From Planctomycetota bacterium (lineage in GTDB: Bacteria; Planctomycetota; Phycisphaerae; Phycisphaerales; SM1A02), in NCBI GenBank assembly GCA_027622195.1, contig JAQBZO010000007.1, positions 1-64,000 of the forward strand: a stretch of DNA of 64,000 bases, written 5' to 3'. Below, piece after piece: positions 8,352 through 17,183 of this stretch (position 1 is its first letter; each line of letters opens with the position of its first letter). Both the position numbers and the translations under genes were made by a program. The notes beneath the pieces were generated by a model. It ran no database searches. It saw only the letters and a list, made by a program, of their open reading frames with translations, and was not told the origin of the DNA.

Positions 8352-9179
8352 TCAACGTGAAGCGAAGTGAGATGTCTCAAGTACTGATGGAAGTGCGGCA
8401 ATGACATCGATCGTGGACAATGGATTGGCAACCGTCTTCACAATCTCTAGTGGACTGACGCGGTGGACCACGCCAGACTTCATGTCGATCGAGACGAACG
8501 CATATCCAGCATTCAATAGAAGATCGAGCACCTCTTGCGGTGTCGATCCTGAGCGTTGAGCCATTCCTGTGGAGAGTTCAATACAGATCGTGGGATGCCA
8601 CCGAGCAATCGTCTGCGCCGCACCGCGCAGCACAGCGTGTTCGTGTCCTTCGACATCGATCTTGATGAAATCGACGCGAGAGAGATTCTGTTCTTCAACA
8701 ATTCGATCAAGCGTGCTCTTCTCAAGAGTAATTGTTCGGCACTGTGCAATCCGGCCGTAATTCATACTGGTGTCCTGACGACCGATGAAACCAATCAGGG
8801 TGAATGGGCGACCGTTGGCCGCAATGGGAATCTCAAACGAGGCAGTGCCGCAGGAATCAGAGACGGCACGATGAACGATCGTGGCGTTTGCGTGCTGCGC
8901 CATCGTCCAGCGCGCGACCTTCGCGTTCCGTGAAAATGCTTCGCAGAGCACGATATTGGAGAGGGGACGTCGAGCGACTTCGAGTCCAAAGCGACCCTCA
9001 TGCGCTCCGACATCGATGACTACTCCGCCACGAGGCAGAAGAGGATCGAGAGCGCGAACGGCATTCTTGAACTTACGGTGAAATCGGATCCTCAACTTCT
9101 GCCGAAACTCGTTCAGAAAACCAAGACCTTCATCACACTGTTCGTCAGATCGAAGATTGGAATGTTCGTTCGTTGTCAT
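8352..9179 (-). CDS. FkbM-family SAM-dependent methyltransferase
   Basis: A 275-residue methyltransferase. ATG 9179 is chosen because GAAGGG (complement of 9187-9192) lies 7 nt upstream; longer starts would run into the divergent gene. SAM binding is shown by VVIDVGAHEGRFG (residues 53-65), and the FkbM signature FIKIDVEGHEHAVLRG sits at 171-186. These enzymes often O-methylate sugars or small molecules. Its neighbours are glycosyltransferases, so methylation of a surface glycan residue is a fair inference; the acceptor is unknown. It is divergent from the fucosyltransferase gene with only about 22 bp between the start codons. Confidence 0.85.
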   Translation of the reverse strand: MTTNEHSNLRSDEQCDEGLGFLNEFRQKLRIRFHRKFKNAVRALDPLLPRGGVVIDVGAHEGRFGLEVARRPLSNIVLCEAFSRNAKVARWTMAQHANATIVHRAVSDSCGTASFEIPIAANGRPFTLIGFIGRQDTSMNYGRIAQCRTITLEKSTLDRIVEEQNLSRVDFIKIDVEGHEHAVLRGAAQTIARWHPTICIELSTGMAQRSGSTPQEVLDLLLNAGYAFVSIDMKSGVVHRVSPLEIVKTVANPLSTIDVIAALPSVLETSHFASR

Positions 9180-9201
9180 TGCAGTACCCTTCAACCGACG
9201 C

Positions 9202-10209
9202 ATGTCCGCCGTCCTTGCGCAATCTTCGACCTCGATTGAGCCTACTGTTTCGGTAGCGCTGCGCGCTGGACTGGGCAATCAACTCTTCCAGTGGGCCGCT
9301 GGACACGCGATCGCTCTCGACTGGGATGCGGCTCCACCACACCTCGACACGCGGATGTTCGATCGGCCCCTGTGGCGGCGAATGTTTTTATCGGCGCGAT
9401 CCGCGGTACGGCAATTCGTCTCGAGTTCGGATCAACGGTACTTGTATCGAATGTACGACCGCAAGCCGGAACTCGCCGAACTTGGAGTCGAATTCCCAGC
9501 ATCGTGCGGAGCCACGATGGGATGTGCCGATCTCCGGCGCGCGTGGAAGGATCTCGGAGGGAGCCATCTTTCGGGTCGCCGCATTATTCGATCTTTCGCC
9601 GATGCGAAGTCTGTGATGGTTGAGCCTGTGCTCATCGCCGGATGGCTTCAGTCCGAACAGCTCTTCCTCCATCGACGGCGCGAGATACTTGCGGCTCTTT
9701 CGGTCGAGCCGACGACCGAGTTCTTTCAACGATGGAAGCCGCTACTTCAGCAAGCTGGATCAGTCGCTGTTCATGTGCGCCGGGGCGATCGCCTCAAGTG
9801 GGGCAATCGCCAATTCACCGTGCAATCGCGCGAGTACTTCAATGAGGCTGCCTCCTTCATCCGCAGCAAGGTGGCGAATGCTCAGTTTTTTGTCTTCACC
9901 GACGACCCCAAGTGGGTGCGCGATTCGCTGGAGTTGCCCGGGGGATTCGCTCTCGTGAGTGGAGAGGAGAACAGCTCCGCCATCGACGATTTCTCACTCA
10001 TGCGGCTCGCGCGTCATTCGTGCATCACGAGCACGTTCAGTTGGTGGACCGCTTGGCTTGGCGAACAGCCTAATTCAATCATCATCGCGCCGAAGTGGTG
10101 GCTTCACGAGGACATCCAACCCATCGATTTTATTCCAAGTCGGTGGACCGTGATCGATGTCCCGCCGATTCCTCAGCGTGCCGAGTTCGTTGGATTTCGT
10201 GCGCGGTGA
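9202..10209 (+). CDS. GT11 alpha-1,2-fucosyltransferase-like glycosyltransferase
   Basis: A 335-residue glycosyltransferase of family 11. The N-terminal GLGNQLFQWAAG (residues 23-34) and the GDP-fucose-binding VAVHVRRGDRL (about 187-197) are the two hallmark motifs. Further family traits are FVFTDDPKWV and SCITSTFSWWTAWLG near the C-terminus, followed by IIAPKWW. It transfers fucose (or a related deoxyhexose) from a GDP donor to a surface glycan. ATG 9202 fits the family N-terminus, although I see no clear ribosome binding site. Its last 80 nt overlap the end of the convergent GT2 gene. Confidence 0.88.
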   Translation: MSAVLAQSSTSIEPTVSVALRAGLGNQLFQWAAGHAIALDWDAAPPHLDTRMFDRPLWRRMFLSARSAVRQFVSSSDQRYLYRMYDRKPELAELGVEFPASCGATMGCADLRRAWKDLGGSHLSGRRIIRSFADAKSVMVEPVLIAGWLQSEQLFLHRRREILAALSVEPTTEFFQRWKPLLQQAGSVAVHVRRGDRLKWGNRQFTVQSREYFNEAASFIRSKVANAQFFVFTDDPKWVRDSLELPGGFALVSGEENSSAIDDFSLMRLARHSCITSTFSWWTAWLGEQPNSIIIAPKWWLHEDIQPIDFIPSRWTVIDVPPIPQRAEFVGFRAR

Positions 10210-10921
10210 GATACTTGATCATCGTGGCCATTGAGAGCACGCACGACAACTCAAATCCTCGCCACCCGTCAAGGAAGGCGCCCTGGAAAAAGTAGTAACG
10301 GAGAAACGTCCACGGTGGGTGGAAGATGACGCGCCACGCCGAGCCTGATTTCGCTTGACTGCGACCTGCGAACTGCGCGTACTTCAGGTTTCTCGCGAAG
10401 CAGTCGTTGACATCGGTCCAACTTTCGTGTCGGCACACACCACCAATCCGAACGATTGTCCCGTCGATGTCGAGCCTTTCATGCACAACGCGCGAGATCA
10501 TTCGACCCCGACCGCGGCGGAAAAGGCGCGCAACCGTGTGCCCCCACTCGATGTGAACATATCCACCCTTGTACCAATGGCGGCGGCGGAATCGAGCCCC
10601 AGAAATCTCTTCGGGCGCATCGTCGAGGAGGCGTTGGATCGAACGCACGAGGTCGGGCTCAAGGATTTCGTCGCTATCCAGAAGCAGAATCCAGTCTTCG
10701 CTCTGAATCTGGTCGATCGCGAATTGTTTTTGCGCAGCAAATCCGCGCCAAGGTTCGCGAATGACTTCCGCTCCGAGTGATTCGCAGATTTCGCAAGTGC
10801 GATCTTTGCTTCCGGAATCGACGACGACGACGCGGTTGGCGACTGCTCGAACAGAGTCGACGCACGCACGAATTGTCCGTTCGTTATCGCAAGTCGTGAT
10901 CGTCACCGCGAGTGATGCCAT
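10130..10921 (-). CDS. GT2 glycosyltransferase (WaaE/KdtX-like)
   Basis: A 263-residue cytoplasmic family 2 glycosyltransferase starting at ATG 10921 (MASLAVTITTCDNERTI). The nucleotide-binding region has VVVVDSGSKDRT (about 31-42), and the metal-binding loop is LLLDSDEIL (about 78-86). The C-terminal half has WYKGGYVH, GGVCRHESW and a short membrane-associating segment (FLRYYFFQGAFLDGW). This arrangement is that of the WaaE/KdtX group, which adds glucose to the lipopolysaccharide inner core; that substrate is only a family analogy. The gene converges on the fucosyltransferase and overlaps it by 80 nt (10130-10209). Confidence 0.85.
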   Translation of the reverse strand: MASLAVTITTCDNERTIRACVDSVRAVANRVVVVDSGSKDRTCEICESLGAEVIREPWRGFAAQKQFAIDQIQSEDWILLLDSDEILEPDLVRSIQRLLDDAPEEISGARFRRRHWYKGGYVHIEWGHTVARLFRRGRGRMISRVVHERLDIDGTIVRIGGVCRHESWTDVNDCFARNLKYAQFAGRSQAKSGSAWRVIFHPPWTFLRYYFFQGAFLDGWRGFELSCVLSMATMIKYLTAHEIQRTRHAEESAGHRSRSTDLE

Positions 10922-10969
10922 GCAGAGCGACCACTCTACCTCCCGACGCCCTGTAGCATCGTCGTCGAC

Positions 10970-11686
10970 ATGGTGAACATCATCTGTATGAAATGGGGCA
11001 CACTCTTTGGACCAGAGACTGTGAACCGACTTGGCTCGATGGTGCGCCGCCACATCAAGAGACCTCATCGATTTGTCTGCTTCACTGACAACCCCGCGGG
11101 GATCGACTCCGAGGTCGAGATTCGACCGATTCCGGCGTTCCCAGTCGTATCGGGACCAGATCGATGTTGGAGAAAAATTGCAACATTTGGTTCTCCTCTC
11201 TCAGACCTCAAGGGACCAACCTTGTTTCTTGACCTCGACATCGTGATCGTCGACAGCCTCGATCCATTCTTCGATTATCCCGGCGAGGTGTGCATCATCA
11301 AGGAGTGGGCTCGACCCAACGAACCCACAGGTAATTCATCGGTGTATCGCTTCGAGGCGGGCGCTCATCCCTACGTGCTCGAACGATTTGTTCGTGACCA
11401 CGACTCGATTCGACATCAAGTGAGCAATGAACAGGAATACATTTCGCGCGAGATTGCAGGGCGCGGAACTCTGACCTACTGGCCTGACGCGTGGTGTCCG
11501 AGTTTCAAACATCACTGTCTTCCGCGGTTTCCCATGAATTGGTTGCGCGAGGCTCCCCTCCCAGCGGGCGCACGGGTGGTCATTTTTCACGGACATCCAA
11601 AGCCCGATGAGGCCGCCGCTGGGTGTTGCCACAAACTATGGCGCAAAGTGCGCCCGACCCAGTGGGTCGCACGACATTATGTCTAG
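10970..11686 (+). CDS. Putative GT-A type glycosyltransferase
   Basis: A 238-residue protein with the look of a GT-A glycosyltransferase: a Rossmann-like start (MVNIICMKWGTLFGPETVNR), a metal-binding DxD in FLDLDIVIVD (residues 86-95), then NSSVYRFEAG, a QEYISREI motif and a C-terminal VIFHGHPKP. The HGxPKP ending recalls GT8/GT32-like enzymes. Donor and acceptor are unknown. It follows the GT2 start divergently (about 48 bp) and overlaps the next gene by 8 nt, so it is probably cotranscribed with the O-antigen ligase-like gene. Confidence 0.7.
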   Translation: MVNIICMKWGTLFGPETVNRLGSMVRRHIKRPHRFVCFTDNPAGIDSEVEIRPIPAFPVVSGPDRCWRKIATFGSPLSDLKGPTLFLDLDIVIVDSLDPFFDYPGEVCIIKEWARPNEPTGNSSVYRFEAGAHPYVLERFVRDHDSIRHQVSNEQEYISREIAGRGTLTYWPDAWCPSFKHHCLPRFPMNWLREAPLPAGARVVIFHGHPKPDEAAAGCCHKLWRKVRPTQWVARHYV

Positions 11687-12917
11687 CGCGGCGGGCGAGA
11701 ATCGACTTCGAGACATTGGCATTCGGTGTCATGTGGTGCTTTCGTGTCTGTTGTGTTTCATGCTTCCGTTTTCGAAGCCGGGCGAGTCCATTCTTCTTGC
11801 TGCGACGTCTGTCTCAGCACTCATTCACTGGCATGACTTCCTTCCGAGTTGGAAGGTCCTCTGTCGCCACTGGGGCATTCGATTGCTGATCGGGTGGGTG
11901 GTCTGGTCCTCACTCAGTTTGACATGGAGCACGAACACTGAACAGGGGCTGCACGATCTTCGTGGACATCGGATGATTCTTGTGCCGTTCTTGATCTGGC
12001 CAGCCTTGTCCTACTGGCGGGCTCTCGTAGCAGCCATCGTGGTCGGATCAATCGGGCAGGTCGCCATTCAGTTCGCACAAGTGGTTGGATGGCTCGGCGA
12101 CAATGCCCACGGATTGAACACGCGATTCGGCGGCGCGCTCGGCCTCTTCGCGACAGGCACATGGTGCGCAGCCTCCGCGACATTCGTCTTCGCCGCCGCG
12201 CTTACACGCCGTATTCAACCGCGAGCTTGGAACCTCTTCGTCGCCGCGCCCCTCTTCGTCCTGCTCGTCTACGGGGTTCTCAAGACGGGTGGACGAGGTT
12301 CTCTCATCGCACTCACCTGCGGAATCATTGCCACCGTCATCGCATCACTCGGATTCGTCCGCCTTCGCACGATCGCGTTCACGATTGGAGTTGTTGGACT
12401 CGTTGCGTCGGCGATTGTCTTCTCCAGTTCACAAGTCGCCACGTTGCGCACGCTGTCACTCGGAGACACATCGCGTGTGCTGCTCGCTCGCGTGGCGATG
12501 GATGGGTGGTCCCAAGCACCCATTCAGGGACTCGGACGAGGCTCCTATCCGACCTATAAGAGAGAAGCACTCACGAACAACGCCGAAGCGTTCGAAGTGT
12601 CCGACCCCCTTCTGGTCGAGGGTGTGCTGGCGCTCGAACGGACCCACAGCGTGTACACGCAAACCCTCGCGGACACGGGAATCGTGGGATTCGCACTCCT
12701 CATTGGCTCGGTTTTCGTCGCGCTCAAGGAGGGTTGGACGAAACGGAGAACCTCCCCCCTCTTTCTCGGGCTTTTCAGCGTCGCGATAGTGTGGCTTGCG
12801 ATGGGCGCCACGGACTCGATTGAACTCAATAGTTCGCTCTTTGCCCTTGTCTGCATCCTGATATCGTGGGGCGCGGCGCCCGCCGAAGAGGTGCTAAACT
12901 GTCCATCCCCCGCGTGA
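11679..12917 (+). CDS. O-antigen ligase/polymerase family membrane protein (Wzy/WaaL)
   Basis: A 412-residue polytopic inner-membrane protein with about ten to twelve hydrophobic segments. ATG 11679 overlaps the preceding stop by 8 nt. The large periplasmic loop between about residues 255 and 345 contains PIQGLGRGSYPTY and ERTHSVYTQTLADTGIVGF, the H-S/N...L.E.GI.G pattern conserved in the Wzy_C family of O-antigen ligases and polymerases. It would polymerise or ligate undecaprenyl-linked glycan in the periplasm, consistent with the flanking glycosyltransferases. Whether it is ligase or polymerase cannot be decided from sequence. Confidence 0.82.
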   Translation: MSSAAGENRLRDIGIRCHVVLSCLLCFMLPFSKPGESILLAATSVSALIHWHDFLPSWKVLCRHWGIRLLIGWVVWSSLSLTWSTNTEQGLHDLRGHRMILVPFLIWPALSYWRALVAAIVVGSIGQVAIQFAQVVGWLGDNAHGLNTRFGGALGLFATGTWCAASATFVFAAALTRRIQPRAWNLFVAAPLFVLLVYGVLKTGGRGSLIALTCGIIATVIASLGFVRLRTIAFTIGVVGLVASAIVFSSSQVATLRTLSLGDTSRVLLARVAMDGWSQAPIQGLGRGSYPTYKREALTNNAEAFEVSDPLLVEGVLALERTHSVYTQTLADTGIVGFALLIGSVFVALKEGWTKRRTSPLFLGLFSVAIVWLAMGATDSIELNSSLFALVCILISWGAAPAEEVLNCPSPA

Positions 12918-12927
12918 GTGCGCGGGG
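12908..12927 (+). terminator. GC-rich hairpin spanning the stop codon of the ligase gene
   Basis: CCCCGCG and CGCGGGG pair perfectly (7 bp) around the loop TGAGTG, which contains the stop codon TGA. No run of T follows, so it is not a classical intrinsic terminator; it may stabilise the mRNA 3' end or slow transcription before the lipoprotein gene. Confidence 0.4.
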
Positions 12928-12945
12928 CTTCAATCGGAACCCACT

Positions 12946-13446
12946 ATGCGCCTTCTTACTCTGCTCGCATCGTCGATCCTTCTCCTCTCCGCCTGTGCCA
13001 GTCAGCCAACCGCCGGTGAGGCGAGTGGCAAGGTGGATGTGCCCTCGGACTGGTTCGCTGTCCCTGCGAAAGATTGGCGTTACCAAGCGCTCTCTCCTGA
13101 GACGAAGTCGATGCTTGCGACCACGCAGGCAACGATGCTCGCCGAGCAGTCGAGCAGCGCCTACCAGTTTTTTCTGGAGTATTCGACTGCGACGAAGAGC
13201 CTTATCTCCAAGACGAACGAGTCGGCAACGCGCAATTTCTTGAGCAGTTGGATAGTCGTCTCACGAAATCTCACTCCAGAGATGGATGGCCTCGAGCAGG
13301 ACTGGAACGACTACACACGAAACGACAACGCCATCAACAACGCCAACGGCCGCGCGCTTCGCGACGACTGGGCGCGCATGTGGATGATGGACAAGCCAAC
13401 GACGTTGACTCCACTTCCGTTGTCGAATGCGACCGGCAATCCGTAA
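12946..13446 (+). CDS. Hypothetical lipoprotein
   Basis: A 166-residue lipoprotein with a clear type II signal (MRLLTLLASSILLLSAC, Cys17). The mature part is mostly helical and polar (LSPETKSMLATTQATMLAEQ, NFLSSWIVVSRNLTPEM, NGRALRDDWARMWMMDKP) with no recognisable catalytic motif or family. It lies 28 bp downstream of the O-antigen ligase-like gene on the same strand, and converges on the nucleotide-sugar dehydrogenase. Function unknown; periplasm-facing membrane anchoring is the only safe statement. Confidence 0.7.
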   Translation: MRLLTLLASSILLLSACASQPTAGEASGKVDVPSDWFAVPAKDWRYQALSPETKSMLATTQATMLAEQSSSAYQFFLEYSTATKSLISKTNESATRNFLSSWIVVSRNLTPEMDGLEQDWNDYTRNDNAINNANGRALRDDWARMWMMDKPTTLTPLPLSNATGNP

Positions 13447-13519
13447 TCGACGCGGACGTTAGTGGGCGAGTCTCGCTGAAACGGCGAACATCGCGCACTC
13501 CACGACAATCAACTGCGCA

Positions 13520-14860
13520 TTAAGCGCGATGAATGACGGCGCGGGCTCCCGCGATCGCACCCGCACCCGCCGCACGCATTGCATTGCGCGTATCGACCAC
13601 GAGTGGTGCGTGGCGCGCGATGAGTGTGTAATCCACCGCATCGTGGTCGGTCACGATGAGGACACAGTCGCAACTCGACAGTCCCTCGGATGAGAGCGAC
13701 ACACTCGCGAGTTCAATCGAGTGATCGCGCATGCAAGGGAACTTCGCGATGTGCGGATCGTGATAGGTCACCTCGGCGCCACGACCCATGAGCAGTTCAA
13801 TGATTTCTGCGGCGGGAGTTTCGCGGCCATCGTCGATGTTTTTCTTGTACGCCACTCCGACCACGAGGACACGAGAGCCGCGCATCGACTTCGACTGACC
13901 ATTGAGTGCCTGCTGCACTTGATCCACAACATAATGAGGCATCGAGGTATTCACTTCGCCAGCGAGTTCAATGAATCTTGTTGAGAGTCCAAGTTCTTTC
14001 GCTTTCCAAGTGAGGTAAAAGGGATCGATCGGAATGCAATGTCCGCCGAGTCCAGGTCCTGGGTAGAAGGGCATGAATCCAAACGGCTTCGTGCTCGCCG
14101 CAGAGATGACTTCCCACACATCGATGTTCATGCGATCGAGAACGATCTTCATTTCATTGACCAGTGCAATGTTGACGCATCGAAAAATGTTCTCGAGCAA
14201 CTTCGCGGTCTCTGCGACCTCGGCGGTCGACACAAGGTGCGCCTGCTGAACGATGTGGCTATAAAAAGCGAGGGCAAGACGGCCGCTGACTTGATCCGTA
14301 CCGCCGACCAGTTTGGGAATCACCGCAGCACTTCGCCCAGCACTGCCGGGATCCTCTCGCTCAGGGCTATAGGCGAGGAAATAATCCTCGTTCCGACGAA
14401 GTCCAGTCGCGTCCAGAATCGGTCCCATCTCGTCGCGCGTTGTGCCTGGGTAGGTCGTGCTCTCGAGGATCACCAATTGACCAAGTCGAAGAGTGCCCGC
14501 CACGAGTCGTGTCGAATCGAGCACATAGGTGAGGTCTGGCTCGCGATGCGCTCCAAGCGGCGTAGGTACGCAAAGCAAAATGATGTCCGCACGAACGAGC
14601 GCACTTCCATCGGTGGTCGCCTCGAACGCAGAATCGGCCTGCAGTGCCTTGAAAAAATCAGCGCCGAGGTGCTGGATGTAGGGACGACCGATTCGAAGGG
14701 CGTCGATTTTCTTCTGATCGACATCGACCCCGATGACCGAAAATCCGCCATCTCGAATGGCTCGAACAAGTGGAAGACCGACATAACCGAGCCCAACGAC
14801 TCCGATGATCGCCGTTTTCGACTCAATCCGCCCCATTAGTGACTCTGCTGCGCTTGGCAT
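13520..14860 (-). CDS. UDP-N-acetylhexosamine 6-dehydrogenase (WbpA/WecC/TviB type)
   Basis: A 446-residue member of the UDP-glucose/GDP-mannose dehydrogenase family. NAD binding is shown by IGVVGLGYVGLPLV near the N-terminus. LLCVPTPLG and YSPEREDPG are typical of the WbpA/WbpO/TviB branch, and the catalytic cysteine sits in GLGGHCIPIDPFYL. It oxidises C6 of a UDP-HexNAc twice to give the uronic acid used in surface glycans. ATG 14860 is preferred because MPSAAESLMGRIESK matches the usual family N-terminus; ATG 14836 is possible. It is divergent from the ABC importer operon, with 83 bp between them. Confidence 0.88.
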   Translation of the reverse strand: MPSAAESLMGRIESKTAIIGVVGLGYVGLPLVRAIRDGGFSVIGVDVDQKKIDALRIGRPYIQHLGADFFKALQADSAFEATTDGSALVRADIILLCVPTPLGAHREPDLTYVLDSTRLVAGTLRLGQLVILESTTYPGTTRDEMGPILDATGLRRNEDYFLAYSPEREDPGSAGRSAAVIPKLVGGTDQVSGRLALAFYSHIVQQAHLVSTAEVAETAKLLENIFRCVNIALVNEMKIVLDRMNIDVWEVISAASTKPFGFMPFYPGPGLGGHCIPIDPFYLTWKAKELGLSTRFIELAGEVNTSMPHYVVDQVQQALNGQSKSMRGSRVLVVGVAYKKNIDDGRETPAAEIIELLMGRGAEVTYHDPHIAKFPCMRDHSIELASVSLSSEGLSSCDCVLIVTDHDAVDYTLIARHAPLVVDTRNAMRAAGAGAIAGARAVIHRA

Positions 14861-14926
14861 AGTCGAAGAATGGTACAGGCACAACTGACTGAAGTCGTCG
14901 ACGCCACTCACGGCGCACTCGGCTAT

Positions 14927-14945
14927 ATAGTGGTCTCACCACTAT
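14927..14945. promoter_or_regulatory. Perfect palindrome overlapping the livJ-type start codon
   Basis: ATAGTGGT-CTC-ACCACTAT is an 8-bp perfect inverted repeat with a 3-bp centre. Its right arm includes the A and T of the ATG start codon at 14944. It could be a DNA operator for a dimeric regulator of the importer operon, or an RNA hairpin occluding the start codon. No purine-rich ribosome binding site is visible upstream of this ATG. Confidence 0.5.
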
Positions 14946-16197
14946 GAAGAAATCCACGATCGTCGCTTCGCCGCTCGCGTTCCTCTTGGTTGGAAGCCTT
15001 GCGATACCCGCCGTTGGCGGTGATCTCGTTGGCACACTCAAAATTGTCTCGAGCCTTCCTCGAACGGGAAGCGCGAATGCCCAGACGACCAGCATCGTCA
15101 ACGGGATTCGCATGGCGATCGACGAAGTCAACGGAATGGTCGATGGTTACACGATTGCTTATGAAGACTGGGACGATGCGAGCCCGCAGCGTGGTAATTG
15201 GGATCCGGCGGTCGAGGGAGAGAATGCGAAGAAGGCGGCTCGCGACGACGAAATCATCGGCTACATCGGGACTTTCAATTCGGGTGCTGCGAAGATCGCG
15301 ATGCCAATCCTGAACAAGGCAGGACTCGTGATGATTAGCCCAGCGAATACGTACCCAGGACTCACCAAGCCAGGACTCGGCGAGGCGAATGAGCCACGCG
15401 TCTACCGTCCATCGGGAACGATCAACTACTTCAGGATCGTTCCAACCGACGATTTGCAGGGGGCGGTGGCCGCCGACTGGGCAAAGGAGTTAGGCGCCAC
15501 TCGCGTCTTTGTCTTGCACGACCGCGAGCTCTATGGCAAAGGCATTGCCGATGTGTTTGTCCATCACTCCAAGGAAATCGGCACAGAGATTGTTGGTGCA
15601 GAAGGCATTGACACGAAGGCTTCGAACTACCGATCGCTCTGTACCAAGATTCGCGCGACGAATCCTCAGCTCGTCTTCTTCGGAGGCACCACACAGACCA
15701 ATGCTGGGCAAATCGTGAAGGACCTTCGCGGCGCGGGCATCACCGTTCCGTTTATGGTTCCCGATGGATGCTTTGAGAATGCCTTCATTGAGGCAGCGGG
15801 CGCCGACAATGTCAACGGCAGCGCGTATATCACCTTCGGCGGACTTCCTGCAGAAGAGATGACGGGACGCGGAGCTGAATTCGTCAAGGCGTATGTGGTG
15901 AAGTATGGAATCAAACCCGAGGCGTACTCTGCGTACGGATATGAGTGCTGCAAGGTGCTCCTCGAAGCGATTCGACGCGCACCCGTCAAAGATCGGGCTG
16001 GAATCCTGAAGGCTGTCAGCGAAACGAAAGACTTCGACGGTGCTCTTGGCGTTTGGAGTTTTGATGCGAACGGCGATACATCCAACCGAACGTTGAGCGG
16101 ACAGACCGTCAAGGATGGCAAGTTCGCATTCGTAAAGGTACTTGGTCGATCGGACGCGCCCGCAGTGAGTCCCGCTGCAACGGATGCGGCAAAGTAG
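14944..16197 (+). CDS. livJ: Branched-chain amino-acid-type ABC substrate-binding protein
   Basis: A 417-residue periplasmic binding protein of the Leu/Ile/Val-binding (peripla_BP_6) family, starting with a Sec signal peptide (LAFLLVGSLAIPAVGG). The mature protein opens with LKIVSSLPRTGSANAQTTSI and NGIRMAIDEVNG, then IGYIGTFNSGAAKIAMPILN and MISPANTYPG, all typical of LivJ/LivK. It is long for the family by about 50 residues, mainly through insertions between motifs. First gene of a five-gene importer operon (SBP, two permeases, two ATPases). The true substrate may be an amino acid, amide or urea; sequence alone does not decide. Confidence 0.88.
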   Translation: MKKSTIVASPLAFLLVGSLAIPAVGGDLVGTLKIVSSLPRTGSANAQTTSIVNGIRMAIDEVNGMVDGYTIAYEDWDDASPQRGNWDPAVEGENAKKAARDDEIIGYIGTFNSGAAKIAMPILNKAGLVMISPANTYPGLTKPGLGEANEPRVYRPSGTINYFRIVPTDDLQGAVAADWAKELGATRVFVLHDRELYGKGIADVFVHHSKEIGTEIVGAEGIDTKASNYRSLCTKIRATNPQLVFFGGTTQTNAGQIVKDLRGAGITVPFMVPDGCFENAFIEAAGADNVNGSAYITFGGLPAEEMTGRGAEFVKAYVVKYGIKPEAYSAYGYECCKVLLEAIRRAPVKDRAGILKAVSETKDFDGALGVWSFDANGDTSNRTLSGQTVKDGKFAFVKVLGRSDAPAVSPAATDAAK

Positions 16198-16224
16198 TCC
16201 GCTCGAAGGACAATCGACCCCGCC

Positions 16225-17181
16225 ATGACTGATACTGAGGTTTTGCTCCAACAGGTCATCACCGGCCTTTCGAACGGAATGATCATTGCGCTGATCGCCA
16301 TCGGTTACACGATGGTGTACGGCATCATTGAACTCATCAACTTCGCGCATGGAGATCTCTTCATGCTCGGTTCATTCCTCGCGCTCACGCTCTTGGGGGC
16401 GCTAGGACTCGAAGCGGTCGAGGGAGTTGGCACATGGGCGACGATTGGACTCCTCCTCGTCACCTCTGCCGGATTCTGCGGCACACTCAATGTCGTCATT
16501 GATCGATTCGCCTACAGACCGCTGCGGAAGTCACCAAAACTCTCACTGCTTGTTGCGGCGATCGGATGCTCCTTCATTCTCGTCAACATCGGATTGTTCT
16601 GGGGAGGCATCCCGATGGATGTCTTCTCGATGGGACGCGCCGCGGCGGCTCCGAAGAATTTTCCAAACCTCCTTGGACATGACAACCTGCTCGGTGATTC
16701 CGCGATCCTCCTGACGCGCGGCGACCTTCTTGTCGTGGTCGTCACGGTTCCGTTGATGATTGGATTGACCATGCTTGTGCGACTCACCCGTCTCGGCAAG
16801 GCGATGCGCGCCGTCGCGCAGAATCCATCCGCCGCCGCGCTGATGGGCATCGATGTCAATCGCGTCATCAGTTCGACATTCTTCATCGGCGGCGCACTCG
16901 GCGGATTCGCGAGCGTCGTTTACGCTCTCTACAACAACACCATCTCATTCCAGATGGGCTATCGCTCAGGCATGGATGCATTCACTGCCGCAGTGCTCGG
17001 CGGGATTGGTTCTCTGCCCGGCGCCGTACTTGGCGGCCTGCTCATCGGGCTTATGCGTGCGATGAGTGACCAGTACATCGCCGCGCATTGGACCAACACG
17101 ATTGTCTTCAGCGTGTTGATACTCATCCTGATTTTCCGGCCGAGCGGACTCCTCGGCTTCAAGTTGAGAGAGAAGGTCTAA
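16225..17181 (+). CDS. livH: ABC importer permease, LivH type
   Basis: A 318-residue inner-membrane permease with about eight hydrophobic helices. The N-terminus QQVITGLSNGMIIALIAIGY followed by YTMVYGIIELINFAHGD is diagnostic for LivH. The coupling loop is visible at LTRLGKAMRAVAQNPSAAALMGIDVN, and the C-terminal half has AVLGGIGSLPGAVLGG. It forms the transmembrane pore with LivM. The gene lies 27 bp after the binding protein gene and 2 bp before livM. Confidence 0.92.
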   Translation: MTDTEVLLQQVITGLSNGMIIALIAIGYTMVYGIIELINFAHGDLFMLGSFLALTLLGALGLEAVEGVGTWATIGLLLVTSAGFCGTLNVVIDRFAYRPLRKSPKLSLLVAAIGCSFILVNIGLFWGGIPMDVFSMGRAAAAPKNFPNLLGHDNLLGDSAILLTRGDLLVVVVTVPLMIGLTMLVRLTRLGKAMRAVAQNPSAAALMGIDVNRVISSTFFIGGALGGFASVVYALYNNTISFQMGYRSGMDAFTAAVLGGIGSLPGAVLGGLLIGLMRAMSDQYIAAHWTNTIVFSVLILILIFRPSGLLGFKLREKV

Positions 17182-17183
17182 CG

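Noticed and set aside
14039-14839. 266-codon plus-strand frame opposite the UDP-HexNAc dehydrogenase
   Set aside because: Antisense shadow; Arg/Asp-rich with no recognisable motif.
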